Positions 42,835-51,384 of a stretch of DNA of 64,000 nt are shown here, in pieces (the stretch's first letter is position 1; each line of letters begins with the position of its first letter). This DNA comes from Hyphomicrobiaceae bacterium (GTDB lineage Bacteria; Pseudomonadota; Alphaproteobacteria; Rhizobiales; Hyphomicrobiaceae), in the NCBI GenBank assembly GCA_022844275.1, contig JALHMB010000008.1, positions 248,001 to 312,000 of the forward strand, written 5' to 3'. The translations under genes and the position numbers were made by a program. The notes under the pieces were generated by a model. The model made no database searches, was not told where the DNA came from, and saw only the letters and a program-made list of their open reading frames with translations.

Positions 42835-43154
42835 GACGCCAGCACCTCATCTTCCGGCAGCTTGCTATCGAGCAACGCCACAATCTCCGGCGGGAGGTAC
42901 TTGCGTGGATCGTCATAGCCACATTTGGCACTGGGCGGGATGAGAGGCATGCCATCCTTGGCAATCGCGATGATGATTTCATTGTGGATGCCCCATTGCC
43001 AGCTACGTACGTCATAGCCGGCGTTTTCAAGCACCTTCACGACCTCCTGGGTCATGACCTGGCTTTCGCCGTCGTTGAAGCCGAATTTGTCAAAGGCTTC
43101 CTCCCAGATCCACTCGTGGATGTTGCCACAGGTCAGGCATTCGGACTTAGGCAT
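42831..43154 (-). CDS. Hypothetical protein with CxxC motif, 107 aa
   Basis: The start MPKSECLTCGNIHEW at 43154 overlaps the upstream DpnD/PcfM-like gene by 8 bp. A longer frame reading into that gene is not supported. A CLTC pair at residues 6-9 and a single Cys near 83 could bind zinc. The rest is a mixed alpha/beta protein with a C-terminal DDPRKYLPPEIVALLDS stretch. Function unknown; it is part of the same overlapping operon. Confidence 0.65.
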   Translation of the reverse strand: MPKSECLTCGNIHEWIWEEAFDKFGFNDGESQVMTQEVVKVLENAGYDVRSWQWGIHNEIIIAIAKDGMPLIPPSAKCGYDDPRKYLPPEIVALLDSKLPEDEVLAS

Positions 43155-43368
43155 CGAGGTCGCTTTCATGGGTTGTACGGACCCGGACATCGATGATCTC
43201 GTAGCTGCCCTGGTCGAGGAGCTCGATCTGCGCACCGGACTTGAAGCCCTGCTGCAGATAAACCGCGCGTGCTTGATCCCTGGCTTCGGTGGAATTCCTA
43301 GCCGTGACGTAGATGGCATGGACGCGGGTCTCGCGAATGCGGACCTGGAAGGCTTGCGTGCGGCTCAT
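43147..43368 (-). CDS. DpnD/PcfM-like small protein, 73 aa
   Basis: The pattern FQVRIRETRVHAIYVTAR, then a helix NSTEARDQARAVYLQ and a strand AQIELL, corresponds to the DpnD/PcfM family of small proteins found on conjugative and mobilizable elements. Function is not established. It is coupled on both sides by overlaps (4 bp upstream, 8 bp downstream). Confidence 0.6.
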   Translation of the reverse strand: MSRTQAFQVRIRETRVHAIYVTARNSTEARDQARAVYLQQGFKSGAQIELLDQGSYEIIDVRVRTTHESDLDA

Positions 43369-43529
43369 GCTTTGAGGCTTTCATCGACGGTATAGGCGGG
43401 GTTGCCGTCATAGTGGTCCTGCGCGAACCAGGCATCGAGGATGTCATCCAGCTCCGCGTCGGGAATGCCCTGAATAGGGAAGGGGAAGAGGTCACCAATC
43501 ACGGCGCGCTCTTTGGCAGTGAGACTCAT
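43365..43529 (-). CDS. Hypothetical protein, 54 aa
   Basis: A short gene with both ends locked into the operon: its ATG (43529) overlaps the upstream stop and its TGA overlaps the ATG of the DpnD/PcfM-like gene. The product begins MSLTAKERAVIGDLF and is acidic (AELDDILDAWFAQDHYDG). No motif recognised. The chain of exact ATGA overlaps is the main evidence that it is real. Confidence 0.6.
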   Translation of the reverse strand: MSLTAKERAVIGDLFPFPIQGIPDAELDDILDAWFAQDHYDGNPAYTVDESLKA

Positions 43530-43747
43530 CGCTGGGCCTCCCCTTGCGCAGGCTTGTCCTTGCGAATGCGGACAACGAGGCGTCCGTCACCGTTCACCGG
43601 CACGAATTCGAGCGCGAGGTTCAGCCCCTGGCCGTCCTCGTGCAGCCAGGCGGCGCCGACCTTGGTCCAGTAAGCGGCTTTGCCTTCGCCCCGGACGTGC
43701 AACACGTCATGCGTCGGCTTGCGGTTGGTGGTTTGTTGAGTTGCCAT
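43526..43747 (-). CDS. Hypothetical protein, 73 aa, first gene of the small operon
   Basis: ATG 43747 follows AAAGGAGA. The product has a central AYWTKVGAAWLHEDGQGLN and ends LVVRIRKDKPAQGEAQR. It looks like a small beta-rich protein with an exposed charged tail. Homologous-looking proteins are common in Hyphomicrobiales mobile elements, function unknown. It overlaps the next gene by 4 bp. Confidence 0.65.
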   Translation of the reverse strand: MATQQTTNRKPTHDVLHVRGEGKAAYWTKVGAAWLHEDGQGLNLALEFVPVNGDGRLVVRIRKDKPAQGEAQR

Positions 43748-44078
43748 TGCGGCTGTCTCCTTTGGTTCGAGGCCACACCCGTTGCGGCCTGTCGGGGCCC
43801 AAGGGAGCCCACGGCTGTGAGGAGACAGGACAGAGGGGAGGGGCGTCACCCGCCTGCACAAGCGCACGCGCGGAAGGCGGGGATACCCCTTGGACAGGCT
43901 CCGCCGGGGCTTACCTTCCCCCGACGGATTGGACGCACGGCGTGCTGCCTCGGCCAATCAGACAAAAATGGCTACGACAAACGGCATGCCCATCAGACGA
44001 CGCCGTAGCGGCAAGCAACTGGCGTCTCATACTTGAGCTGGATGCTGTCCGTACGCGTCGCGGCCAATCTGAAAGATA
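43748..44078. other. Leader/intergenic region with direct-repeat copy A (43900-43947)
   Basis: A 331-bp gap between the small operon and the patatin gene. It is GC-rich near the operon and should contain its promoter. At 43900-43947 lies a 48-bp block that is about 75-80% identical to 45514-45560 on the far side of the patatin gene (shared GGATTGGAC and ACGGCGTG). No coding frame is supported. Confidence 0.55.
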
Positions 44079-45380
44079 CTAGCATTTGCCGCCGGTGTTT
44101 GAGCCCAGCCCCACACTTGGAAATGGTAGCGTAGATGAAAGCTTCCACATCATCAGCCCGTCTGGCTGATATGCCCAATAGCGTCCCTCATACTTAGAAC
44201 TCCATAGTGCATTGCTGTAAGGAAGCGCGAAATCTGCGCTCAGGTATCCCATGTTGACCAGCCTTTTTGCGATGCATGGTTCAACCTTTGACAGCTGAGT
44301 GGGAAACGTCGCCAGCGTGAGCAGATCAGCGGAGAGCTTCTCCCGCTCTGTATTTAGGTACTTTTCCGGTGTCAGCACATCGGGCTTGTGGGTTGGGAGC
44401 TGCTTGATTGTCCAGTAGATGCCATTCGGAAAGCGGCGCTTGAACTCTTCCAACAGCTCATTGACTTGATTTCTTCTAAGGTGTTGTTGTGCAATGTCTA
44501 CCACGTGCTCAACTTGATCCAACCAGCTGACTGGCGCTGAGAATAGCACTGGAGGCATGCCAGCATCACTCGCGAACACCACGGTCTTATTCTCGATGGA
44601 AGTCAGGCCAAGGTTATCGATCACTCCACCATCTGTGAGTAATATTTGCTTCCGCGCATTGGCAATCTTGTCAGCGTATGATCGAGTCTGCAAACCATCG
44701 ACCCAGCTGACATCACCTGGCTCAATTTTCAACGGTGACAGGAACGGGGGAAATGCGCTTGAGCCAGCGATAGCTGTGGCAATGTCTACGTTTGGATTCT
44801 CGATATAGCCCAGAATATCATCTCCCATTCGCTCTCGAGCGAACGTCCAGATGGCGCGGGTTCCATAATTAACAGCATTGAAGTGGAAGCTAGGCTTGAC
44901 GGGCAACGCTGCCAAATTACCGGATCCAACCAGCTGCCTATACGCTCCTTTGAGTATCTCCGGTCCTTTTCGGTATGCGCGTAAGACGCTTGACCAGGTT
45001 TGGTCGATGACCGTTGTGTTGGAGAAGTTCAGGATTGGTTCCGAAATCAGTTTGTCAAAGTTAGTCGCAATGCCCGTTCCCTCATCGAACTGAAGTTGCT
45101 TCCAGCGGATAGCAAGTAGCCCAGCGATGATGGAGCCACCCGAGACGCTCGAAACGCTACGTGCGCAAGGCAGTAACCCAAGCTCATTGAGGCGCTTGAG
45201 TGACCCCAGATGAAAGAGCATAGCGCGATAGCCGCCTCCAGAGAGAGCAAGAGCATATTCTTCGGTGGGCCAACGGTCGCTTGTGCAATGAGGGGGCTTG
45301 GCCTGGGCGCTCGATGCTGAAGGCGCCATTAGCAAAACAATCATTACGCCGGCGAGGAATGCGAATAATCGTTGCCGCAT
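44079..45380 (-). CDS. Secreted patatin-like phospholipase
   Basis: A 433-residue protein with a Sec signal (1-25, ending SSAQA). The patatin catalytic dyad and oxyanion loop are intact: LSGGGYRAMLFHLG near 46-59 is the Gly-rich loop, SSVSGGSIIAG near 77-87 is the GxSxG nucleophile elbow, and LTDGGVIDN near 240-248 contains the catalytic Asp of the DGG motif. It should be a periplasmic or exported lipid acyl hydrolase. It stands alone on a more AT-rich segment flanked by imperfect direct repeats, which suggests separate acquisition. It may be a toxin-like effector, but no immunity gene was recognised. Confidence 0.87.
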   Translation of the reverse strand: MRQRLFAFLAGVMIVLLMAPSASSAQAKPPHCTSDRWPTEEYALALSGGGYRAMLFHLGSLKRLNELGLLPCARSVSSVSGGSIIAGLLAIRWKQLQFDEGTGIATNFDKLISEPILNFSNTTVIDQTWSSVLRAYRKGPEILKGAYRQLVGSGNLAALPVKPSFHFNAVNYGTRAIWTFARERMGDDILGYIENPNVDIATAIAGSSAFPPFLSPLKIEPGDVSWVDGLQTRSYADKIANARKQILLTDGGVIDNLGLTSIENKTVVFASDAGMPPVLFSAPVSWLDQVEHVVDIAQQHLRRNQVNELLEEFKRRFPNGIYWTIKQLPTHKPDVLTPEKYLNTEREKLSADLLTLATFPTQLSKVEPCIAKRLVNMGYLSADFALPYSNALWSSKYEGRYWAYQPDGLMMWKLSSTLPFPSVGLGSNTGGKC

Positions 45381-45513
45381 ATGATCCTCCTGGCACTTCG
45401 AGATCTTCGACTGACATTATGGTTTGCTGTTTACGGCTTTGTGCAGTGAGACGACGGTAACAATATCGCTGCAATCTGTAACGACGTCCAATCACCTCCC
45501 GGTCCGGACCACG

Positions 45514-45560
45514 TCCGCCAGGGCTCACCTTCAAGGAAGGATTGGACCAACGGCGTGGTG
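45514..45560. repeat. Direct-repeat copy B flanking the patatin gene
   Basis: This 47-bp block aligns with 43900-43947 in the same orientation with one single-base gap and several mismatches. Shared stretches are TCCGCC, CACCTTC/TACCTTC, GGATTGGAC and ACGGCGTG. The two copies bracket the patatin gene and its promoter. Confidence 0.5.
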
Positions 45561-46043
45561 GTACCGCAAATGGAAAGCTCGATGCGGGCCACAAGCCGTC
45601 ACGCCTGACACCCCACTCTGTGAAGCGATTGGCCTAGTGTGGCTGGCTCTCTCGTCAGAATTGTGCAGCGCCATGGGCAGGTTTTGAACACAGACGCTTC
45701 CGACCTCTCTGAGCACACCGGTGAACGCGTCCATGAACTCGTAGGTCTGCGGGGCTTCCTGCTCAAGAACCTGCAGACAGATGGGCTTGAACTCCTCATC
45801 TGTGAAAAACGAGACGGACCCAGCGTTTGGCGAATGCCGATGCTCGGAGCGATGCGCCGAGGTGGCAAGCGAGCCTCGAAGACCCGCCACGCGCAGGCGC
45901 AATCACGCGGATCGATGAGGCCACCCTTCGCGCAGGCCGCGACGAAGGAATGCTCGAGCGTGCGGGAGAGCGTGACTTCGGGATTGGCTGCATGACGCAA
46001 GGATATGAAGGCAAGGAATGGCTAGCCTGGACATGCGGTTCAT
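45531..46043 (-). pseudogene. Frame-disrupted small gene downstream of the PcfJ-like gene
   Basis: The PcfJ-like stop and an ATG at 46043 share a base (TGATG), and the ATG has GGAGGTG upstream. The frame from that ATG soon loses protein-like character. A second frame then reads EVTLSRTLEHSFVAACAKGG and on to CACAWRVFEARL, and a third reads FFTDEEFKPICLQVLEQE and VLREVGSVCVQNLPMAL. These pieces together look like one protein of about 150 residues broken by at least two frameshifts. The parent family is not recognised. Chance frames cannot be excluded. Confidence 0.4.
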
Positions 46044-47413
46044 CACTGCACCTCCTTCGCGCTTGCCAGGAATGTTGGCGGTGGCGGCTGCGAAGGCGTC
46101 GGCGGCAAATTCGGCTGGCAAACCTCCGCGTAAGGCGAGAGCACATTGCAGCGCCCGACATGTTGCAACGCCGGTTGATGGATGAGCGTCGCGTAGTCGC
46201 AGAAATTGCTGCCGCCGATACGCACGAGCTGCGGCTGGTCGATGACCTTCGTGTGATCGCAGAAGTTCGAGCCACCAATGGCCACCAGGCTTGGCATCAT
46301 GAGGGTTGGCGCGTGCTGCGCTAACAGGTGACCACCAATGAACGACAGCCGGTCAACACGAACGGGCTGCTTACCAAAGACAAGCGTACCCTCGACGCGG
46401 GCGACGCGCTTCAGCAGCCGCACCGGAACCTGTTCAAGGTTCAAGCGGATGTATGGAACACTGCAGAGGAAATGAAGTTCGGGGAACGTGATGGTTGGCG
46501 GAACCACAATGTACCCGGAGAAGATCCGATGTGCGTTGGTTTCAGAGAGGATTTCATACGTCCCGTCCGTCGTCAGGCAGGCGCGAGGATGAGTCCCTTG
46601 AGGCAAGCCTCGGACACTAACGAGGTCACCCGGCGAGCGCAGATGCTGAAGGGCGCGACAAAGCGGCGGTAGGAGCCGGTCGCCGACGGTGAGCGGCGAC
46701 CGCGCTTGCAGGTGCGTGATGTTTCCGGACATGCAGCCGTATTGCAGCGTGACGCGAGGTCTCTCGTCCTCCATGAGCGTGAAGAAGCGCGACGTCCCGT
46801 TCTTGATCTTCTGCCAGTAGGCAAGGGCAAAAAGTGCTTCGCGCGCCGTTGGCCTTCGCTCAAGGCTGCTGAGAACAGAATGGTCGTAGCAACTCCCCGT
46901 GCAGTGGCGCAGCGCAATCCCGTCTTCACGCAAATGACGTGGGTGCGTCATTTCCGTAAGGCTGAAGGGCGGATCCTCCCAGAGAATGCGCCGAGGCGTG
47001 ACCGGCCTGTTTGCGGCCTCGGTGAGCGCACAACGATGTCTTGCCAAGCCCGTCGCCACCAGCGAGGCGAAGCCCACCTTGCTGCCCATCAGCTGCGGCT
47101 TGTCCTTGAGCGCGTTGGCAACGACACTTACGGGATAGTCAGCCCCGACGAGAGGATAACCCTGCCGGGTCTTTGCGAGGTGGGCGAGAAGCTTGCTTGC
47201 GAGCCAGGTCAGATGCTGCGGGTGATAGACGCCGCCGAGCCGCTCGATGAGATCCATAAGAATAAGAGCGGCACGGGCGTGATTGCGCCGAACGGCACTC
47301 GGGAAGGGGATGCGCGTCTGGATGTCCGCGTTCCCAGACGCTTCGCGACCGGTTAGGACATTCTCTATGGCGTAGAGGGCTTTCTCCGGCGTGATGCTTG
47401 ACTGCTGAACCAT
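46043..47413 (-). CDS. PcfJ-like domain protein
   Basis: A 456-residue protein starting MVQQSSITPEKALYAIENVL at 47413. A longer frame upstream is low-complexity and unsupported. The central part has LREDGIALRHCTGSCYDHSV near 164-183, matching the H-C-x-x-S-Y core of PcfJ-like proteins of conjugative elements, followed by strands SRFFTLMEDERPRVTLQYG. A C-terminal part has two near-identical segments (AIGGSNFCDH and RIGGSNFCDY), like short repeats, and a Pro-rich tail. Function is not established; it marks the mobile backbone. Confidence 0.65.
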   Translation of the reverse strand: MVQQSSITPEKALYAIENVLTGREASGNADIQTRIPFPSAVRRNHARAALILMDLIERLGGVYHPQHLTWLASKLLAHLAKTRQGYPLVGADYPVSVVANALKDKPQLMGSKVGFASLVATGLARHRCALTEAANRPVTPRRILWEDPPFSLTEMTHPRHLREDGIALRHCTGSCYDHSVLSSLERRPTAREALFALAYWQKIKNGTSRFFTLMEDERPRVTLQYGCMSGNITHLQARSPLTVGDRLLPPLCRALQHLRSPGDLVSVRGLPQGTHPRACLTTDGTYEILSETNAHRIFSGYIVVPPTITFPELHFLCSVPYIRLNLEQVPVRLLKRVARVEGTLVFGKQPVRVDRLSFIGGHLLAQHAPTLMMPSLVAIGGSNFCDHTKVIDQPQLVRIGGSNFCDYATLIHQPALQHVGRCNVLSPYAEVCQPNLPPTPSQPPPPTFLASAKEVQ

Positions 47414-47804
47414 GGCGCTACGCGTCCGTACGTTGATGGGTTGCCCTGATGGGCGGGGCACGCGTGAAGGCGTGCCCCGCTTACGCGGCACAAGGCGGCT
47501 GGCCTTCGGGGGAAAGGCGCGTTCCGCTCTTTGCAGCGAAGGAGAAGCGCGCCGCTCGCAATCTGAGCGGCGCGGTGCTGGCTGCAGGCGTCCCCGCAGC
47601 TGCCAGGCGTTCGGCAGACCCCTCCTGGCTATGGGCGTAGTGCACCCCGGCCCGAAGGCCGGAGCCGCTGCCTTTTCGAGCGGTGCAGCCCCATGCACCG
47701 CCACAGCACATGATGGTTTTGTCGCTCAATTCAGGCCCGTCAACGGCGCTGCGCGCGCTTTGCTTCCTCCGTGATGCCACCCGCATTTCCCGCAAGAAAC
47801 GGCA
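47414..47804. other. GC-rich leader region upstream of the PcfJ-like gene
   Basis: A 391-bp gap between two leftward genes. It is GC-rich and rich in short repeats of GCCGC and CCCGC type. It probably contains a promoter for the PcfJ-like gene. The frames that cross it are low-complexity and unsupported. Confidence 0.4.
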
Positions 47805-48530
47805 TCATCTGCGCTTCCCACTGTCGCGCGAATGAGCCTGCAAATGCTGCGTTTTCAGCGCGTCCAGCTGCGCGTTCGTCAGAGGGGCAACGACCTCTTC
47901 GACCTTGTGCTCAGGCGGCAACAAATCGGTCACAAACAGGACAAACGCCTGCGGTCCCGAAGCGATGTTGAGGGCGGATGCGAGCTTTGACGCGGGCTCA
48001 TACGCGAGCACGCGACCGCTTTGGTTTTCATCGAACGCTTGGGTCAGGTTCTGATAGCGCAGGTCCATGATTGCGGCGGCGAGCCGCGCACTGACGCCAG
48101 CCAACTCCCAACACGCTCTGGCCCGCCGCCAGACGTAGCTGCGGTGTCGCGCACTGATCCGATAGAATTCCCAACGTGCAGCCTCGTCCGCCGTGAGCTG
48201 GCGCAGCAGTTGGCGTGGCGACAATCCAAGTTGCCTGGCGAGTTTCGCGACATCGCCAGCGCTGATTGCGAGCCGCCCCTGCGACAGTGCCTGCAGATGC
48301 GGTCGACTGAGGAAACGCGAGGCGGCAAGCCGTGCGCCCACACAGCCCGTCCGGTGCAAATGAAAGGCGACCCGCGCTTCAAGACTGTTCGGGTCTTGCC
48401 CCTCGACGAGAAGGGGCCATGGGCGCGCGCGCGGTGCCGCCTTCGGCCCACGCGTTGGAGCCTCCCGCGTGCGGGATTCATTATCGCCCGCACCCCGCGC
48501 CTTTTCGTCGTGGATGCTGGATACATGCAT
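47805..48530 (-). CDS. Helix-turn-helix protein of the mobile backbone, 241 aa
   Basis: ATG 48530 follows GGGGAGGA. After a disordered basic N-terminus, residues about 70-110 contain ISAGDVAKLARQLGLSPRQL, which fits an XRE-type helix-turn-helix. The middle (ARHRSYVWRRARACWELAG) is strongly basic and helical, and the C-terminal domain is not recognised. It is probably a regulator of transfer or maintenance genes. A terminator-like hairpin lies 30 bp upstream of the start. Confidence 0.6.
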   Translation of the reverse strand: MHVSSIHDEKARGAGDNESRTREAPTRGPKAAPRARPWPLLVEGQDPNSLEARVAFHLHRTGCVGARLAASRFLSRPHLQALSQGRLAISAGDVAKLARQLGLSPRQLLRQLTADEAARWEFYRISARHRSYVWRRARACWELAGVSARLAAAIMDLRYQNLTQAFDENQSGRVLAYEPASKLASALNIASGPQAFVLFVTDLLPPEHKVEEVVAPLTNAQLDALKTQHLQAHSRDSGKRR

Positions 48531-48560
48531 GCAAATCCTCCCCTCGTGACACACGGCAAC

Positions 48561-48588
48561 AAAAAAGCCCCAGTGAAAACCAACTGGA
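48561..48588 (-). terminator. Minus-strand terminator or attenuator before the HTH gene
   Basis: Read on the minus strand, CCAGTTGG-TTTTC-ACTGG is followed by GGCTTTTTTG, a stem with a T-run. It stands about 30 bp upstream of the HTH gene start and downstream of the ardC gene, so it may end the ardC transcript or attenuate the HTH gene. Confidence 0.6.
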
Positions 48589-48911
48589 GCTCGGCTACGG
48601 GCGCTATTCGCCCGGACTGATTTTAAAAGAGTTTCTCTTCAACTACGTCATCGGCGCATACCTCCGGCCCGGTTGATCTCTAGATTCAATTCGAAATCCG
48701 AAGCGTGGCGGATCTTGGGCAGCCACCTACGACTTTCTGAGGAGTTCTGCGGCGCTTTTCAGGGCAGGAGTTCCCGAACGCCACGCACCACAAGGCCAAT
48801 CTCGCATTTGAGGCCGTGTCAAAGCGGGCACATATGGTGGCGCAATTAAATGCAGCCGAGTGGAGGCCAAAACAATCCGCGATTAGAATTCTGAAAAAGC
48901 GAGAATATGCG
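48589..48911. other. Gap between ardC and the terminator
   Basis: A 323-bp stretch without a supported gene. It is more AT-rich around 48830-48910. I saw nothing else in it. Confidence 0.35.
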
Positions 48912-49825
48912 TCATTTCTGGTTTGCTCTCGTTGCCGCAGCCGGAGATAATCCAGCCTGCTGCGCGATCATCCAGCTAAGCGCCTCCTGCGCACGGGCGG
49001 CAGCGACAAAGATCGCCTTCCTGTCGGCCTTCAACACATTCAGCCATGCGCAATATACCGCGCATGATCGAGGCGCGGCTGCGCGCTCAGGCCGAGATGC
49101 GCCATCACCATCGCACTGGTGAGCTCGGCCACCAGCTCTTCCATGCAATAGGCCTCATCGCCGAAGCGCTTGCCCATCTGGCGGTCAAGGCGCTTCTGGA
49201 CGCCGGTCGCATGACCAGCCTCATGGAACGCGACGCTGTACCAGTCCCCCGTGCGGGAAAGCTCGGTCGCCGCATCGAACAGCCGCTCTTCGGGCATGTG
49301 AATGGTATCGGTGCCAGGCCGGTAGAACGCCTGATCGCCACCGATCACAATGGGAACGCCAAGACCAGCAAGAAAGGCCTCCGCAGCCGTACGTTTTTCA
49401 ATCAACGGCCGCTCCGGCATACCCGGCACATTGAAACCATCGACCTGAGCGACATTAAACACCCACGACGCCTTGGCGACGCGGCGCTTGCCGTCGTCAT
49501 CGTCTTCGCTCGGCTCGACCCCGTAGCTCTTGTAGAAGACGACGAGGGACGCCTTCTCGCCCTTGCGCACTTGGGCGCCAAGCTCGAGCCATTGGCGATA
49601 GGTCGCCCACAGCGAGACTTGATGCGATGCGTGCTGCGCCTCAGCCCACAGGCTCACGATGTTGATGCCGTTGTAGGCGTTGCCGGTGAGAGCATTCTTC
49701 GGAATCATGGCCGAAAGGCCCGGCCGATGCCACGGCATACGGGCTTCGGCGACGCCGGCGTCGATGGCGGCGACAATCTTGTCGGTCACGACCTGATGGA
49801 GATCGAGGGCTGGACGCGTGGTCAT
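48912..49825 (-). pseudogene. ardC: ArdC-type antirestriction protein gene with a C-terminal frameshift
   Basis: ATG 49825 follows AAGGAGC. The product as encoded is 261 residues, stopping at 49040. It has the N-terminal ssDNA-binding ArdC domain (PWHRPGLS, then PKNALTGNAYNGINI) and the metallopeptidase-like HEAGHATG motif near 202-209 with a following Glu. ArdC proteins shield incoming DNA from restriction. Here the frame ends at ARYIAHG. The adjacent frame continues AWLNVLKADRKAIFVAAARA to a stop at 48912, exactly the usual family C-terminus. A single base is missing near 49050, so the last ~37 residues are lost. The catalytic part is intact, so activity may remain. Confidence 0.8.
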
Positions 49826-50130
49826 GATGGGCTCCTTGGCTCACGACCGGCCCCAATGGCCGGCTCGTGCGCCGTCAGAACCCGAGGGCGGGAAGGGCGC
49901 CCGCACCCGCAGGGCGCGCCAACGGCGCGAGGGCTTGTCCCTTGCGGGCATCCCGCTCCGGGTTAGGCGCACTCACACGAGCCGGCGCCGGGCGTCGCCA
50001 AAGAGACGCCGACACACGCCTATGCCCTCGACGTCAGCCGCAGACAGAAATGATAGCGATCAAGGGGAGGCAGATGGTTGCCGCCGCCGAATGCAGGGAA
50101 GCACAGGGAACAACGAGCTTCGATGCATTC
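49826..50130. other. Intergenic region between umuC and ardC
   Basis: A 305-bp GC-rich gap that should contain the ardC promoter. An imperfect palindrome (CACGA-CCGGCC and GGCCGG-TCGTG) lies at about 49844-49871. No gene seen. Confidence 0.4.
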
Positions 50131-51384
50131 TCAGGCAACACGCAACAGCTCATTCCAATCGGTCGTATAGCGCAGCGAACGCTTTTCAGCGCGCAATGCC
50201 CACGCCACCTTACGACCGGAGGACGCGAGGGAGAGGGTCTCGCGGCCATAGACAGCATTGAGCTTGTCCATGGCCTGCATGAGACGCAAGCTGCGCGGCA
50301 AGTCGGGAGAGGTCCACAAATCAGCCTGGACCGTCCGCGCATCGACGAGATCCAGAAGTACCACGCCGGCCTTCTTGTAGCGGACACCATCGCGCCAGAG
50401 CCGCGCCAGAGCCGTTGTGGCAGCTTTCACGAGCTTGGTGCTGTTAGCGGTCGCCACCGGCAGCGTAATGGTCGTGGAGGCCGTGTATTGCGTCTCCTGT
50501 GCTTTGAACGGGTTGGTCGTCACAAACACCTGGATGGTGCTTGTCGCCAAATCCTGGCGCCGCATTTTGGCGGCGGCGCGCTCTGCGTAGGTGCTCAGGG
50601 CCTCCTCTAGCTCGCGGCGCGCCGTGACGGCACGCCCGAAGCTGCGTGAGCACATGATGCTCTTCGCCTGCGGCACAAGTTCCAGCAAACCCGCACAGGA
50701 AATGCCGCGTAACTCAAGGGCCATACGCTCGATGACGACACCGGCATGCTGCCGCAAGACATGAACGTCCGCATCGCGCAACTGCAGCGGCGATGTGATG
50801 TCTATGGCGGCGAGGCGCTTCTCCATGCGACCGGCGACGCCCCACAAGTCCGTCAGCTTGAGTTGTGCCAGCGCCTCGCTCTGCGCGTCGGTCGTCATTA
50901 ACAAGCTCACACCATTGCCTCGCTTGGCCAAACGGTTCGCAGCTTTGGCCAGCGTCTTGGTCGGCGCGATGCCAATGCTCACGGGAATGCCCGTCCATTG
51001 CAGTACAGTGCGGCGGATGTCGCGCGCATGGCCCTCGATGCGGTCACCGAACCCTTCCAGGCCAAGAAAGGCCTCGTCGATGGAGTAGATTTCGAGATGA
51101 GGAGTGAATGTGCTCAGGATGCGCATCACGCGGCGGCTGATGTCGCCGTAGAGCGTGTAGTTCGATGAGCGGACGATGACACCATGGCGCTTGAACGTCT
51201 CTTTGCTCAAGTGCCAGGGCGCGCCCATGGCAATGCCGATTGCCTTGGCCTCGTTGCTGCGGGCGATAACGCAGCCGTCGTTGTTGCTCAAGACCACGAC
51301 AGGCTTGCCACGAAGGCGCGGCTGGAACAGCCGCTCGCAGCTGGCATAGAAGTTGTTGCAGTCAACGAGTGCCACCGGACGCAT
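50131..51384 (-). CDS. umuC: Error-prone DNA polymerase V subunit, Y family
   Basis: A 417-residue translesion polymerase. The start MRPVALVDCNNFYAS at 51384 shares a base with the umuD stop (TGATG). The catalytic carboxylates are D8 in LVDCNNFY and D103-E104 in YSIDEAFLGL. The steric region VLSNNDGCVIARS is the usual UmuC finger motif, followed by the thumb (TKTLAKAANRLAK) and little-finger domains. It copies across lesions when activated by UmuD' and RecA. Carriage with umuD and an SOS box on a mobile element gives the host an inducible mutagenesis function. Confidence 0.93.
   Translation of the reverse strand: MRPVALVDCNNFYASCERLFQPRLRGKPVVVLSNNDGCVIARSNEAKAIGIAMGAPWHLSKETFKRHGVIVRSSNYTLYGDISRRVMRILSTFTPHLEIYSIDEAFLGLEGFGDRIEGHARDIRRTVLQWTGIPVSIGIAPTKTLAKAANRLAKRGNGVSLLMTTDAQSEALAQLKLTDLWGVAGRMEKRLAAIDITSPLQLRDADVHVLRQHAGVVIERMALELRGISCAGLLELVPQAKSIMCSRSFGRAVTARRELEEALSTYAERAAAKMRRQDLATSTIQVFVTTNPFKAQETQYTASTTITLPVATANSTKLVKAATTALARLWRDGVRYKKAGVVLLDLVDARTVQADLWTSPDLPRSLRLMQAMDKLNAVYGRETLSLASSGRKVAWALRAEKRSLRYTTDWNELLRVA

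Noticed and set aside
47481-47795. 104-residue minus-strand frame before the PcfJ-like gene
   Set aside because: Low-complexity, no recognised motif, no ribosome-binding site. Better explained as a GC-rich leader.
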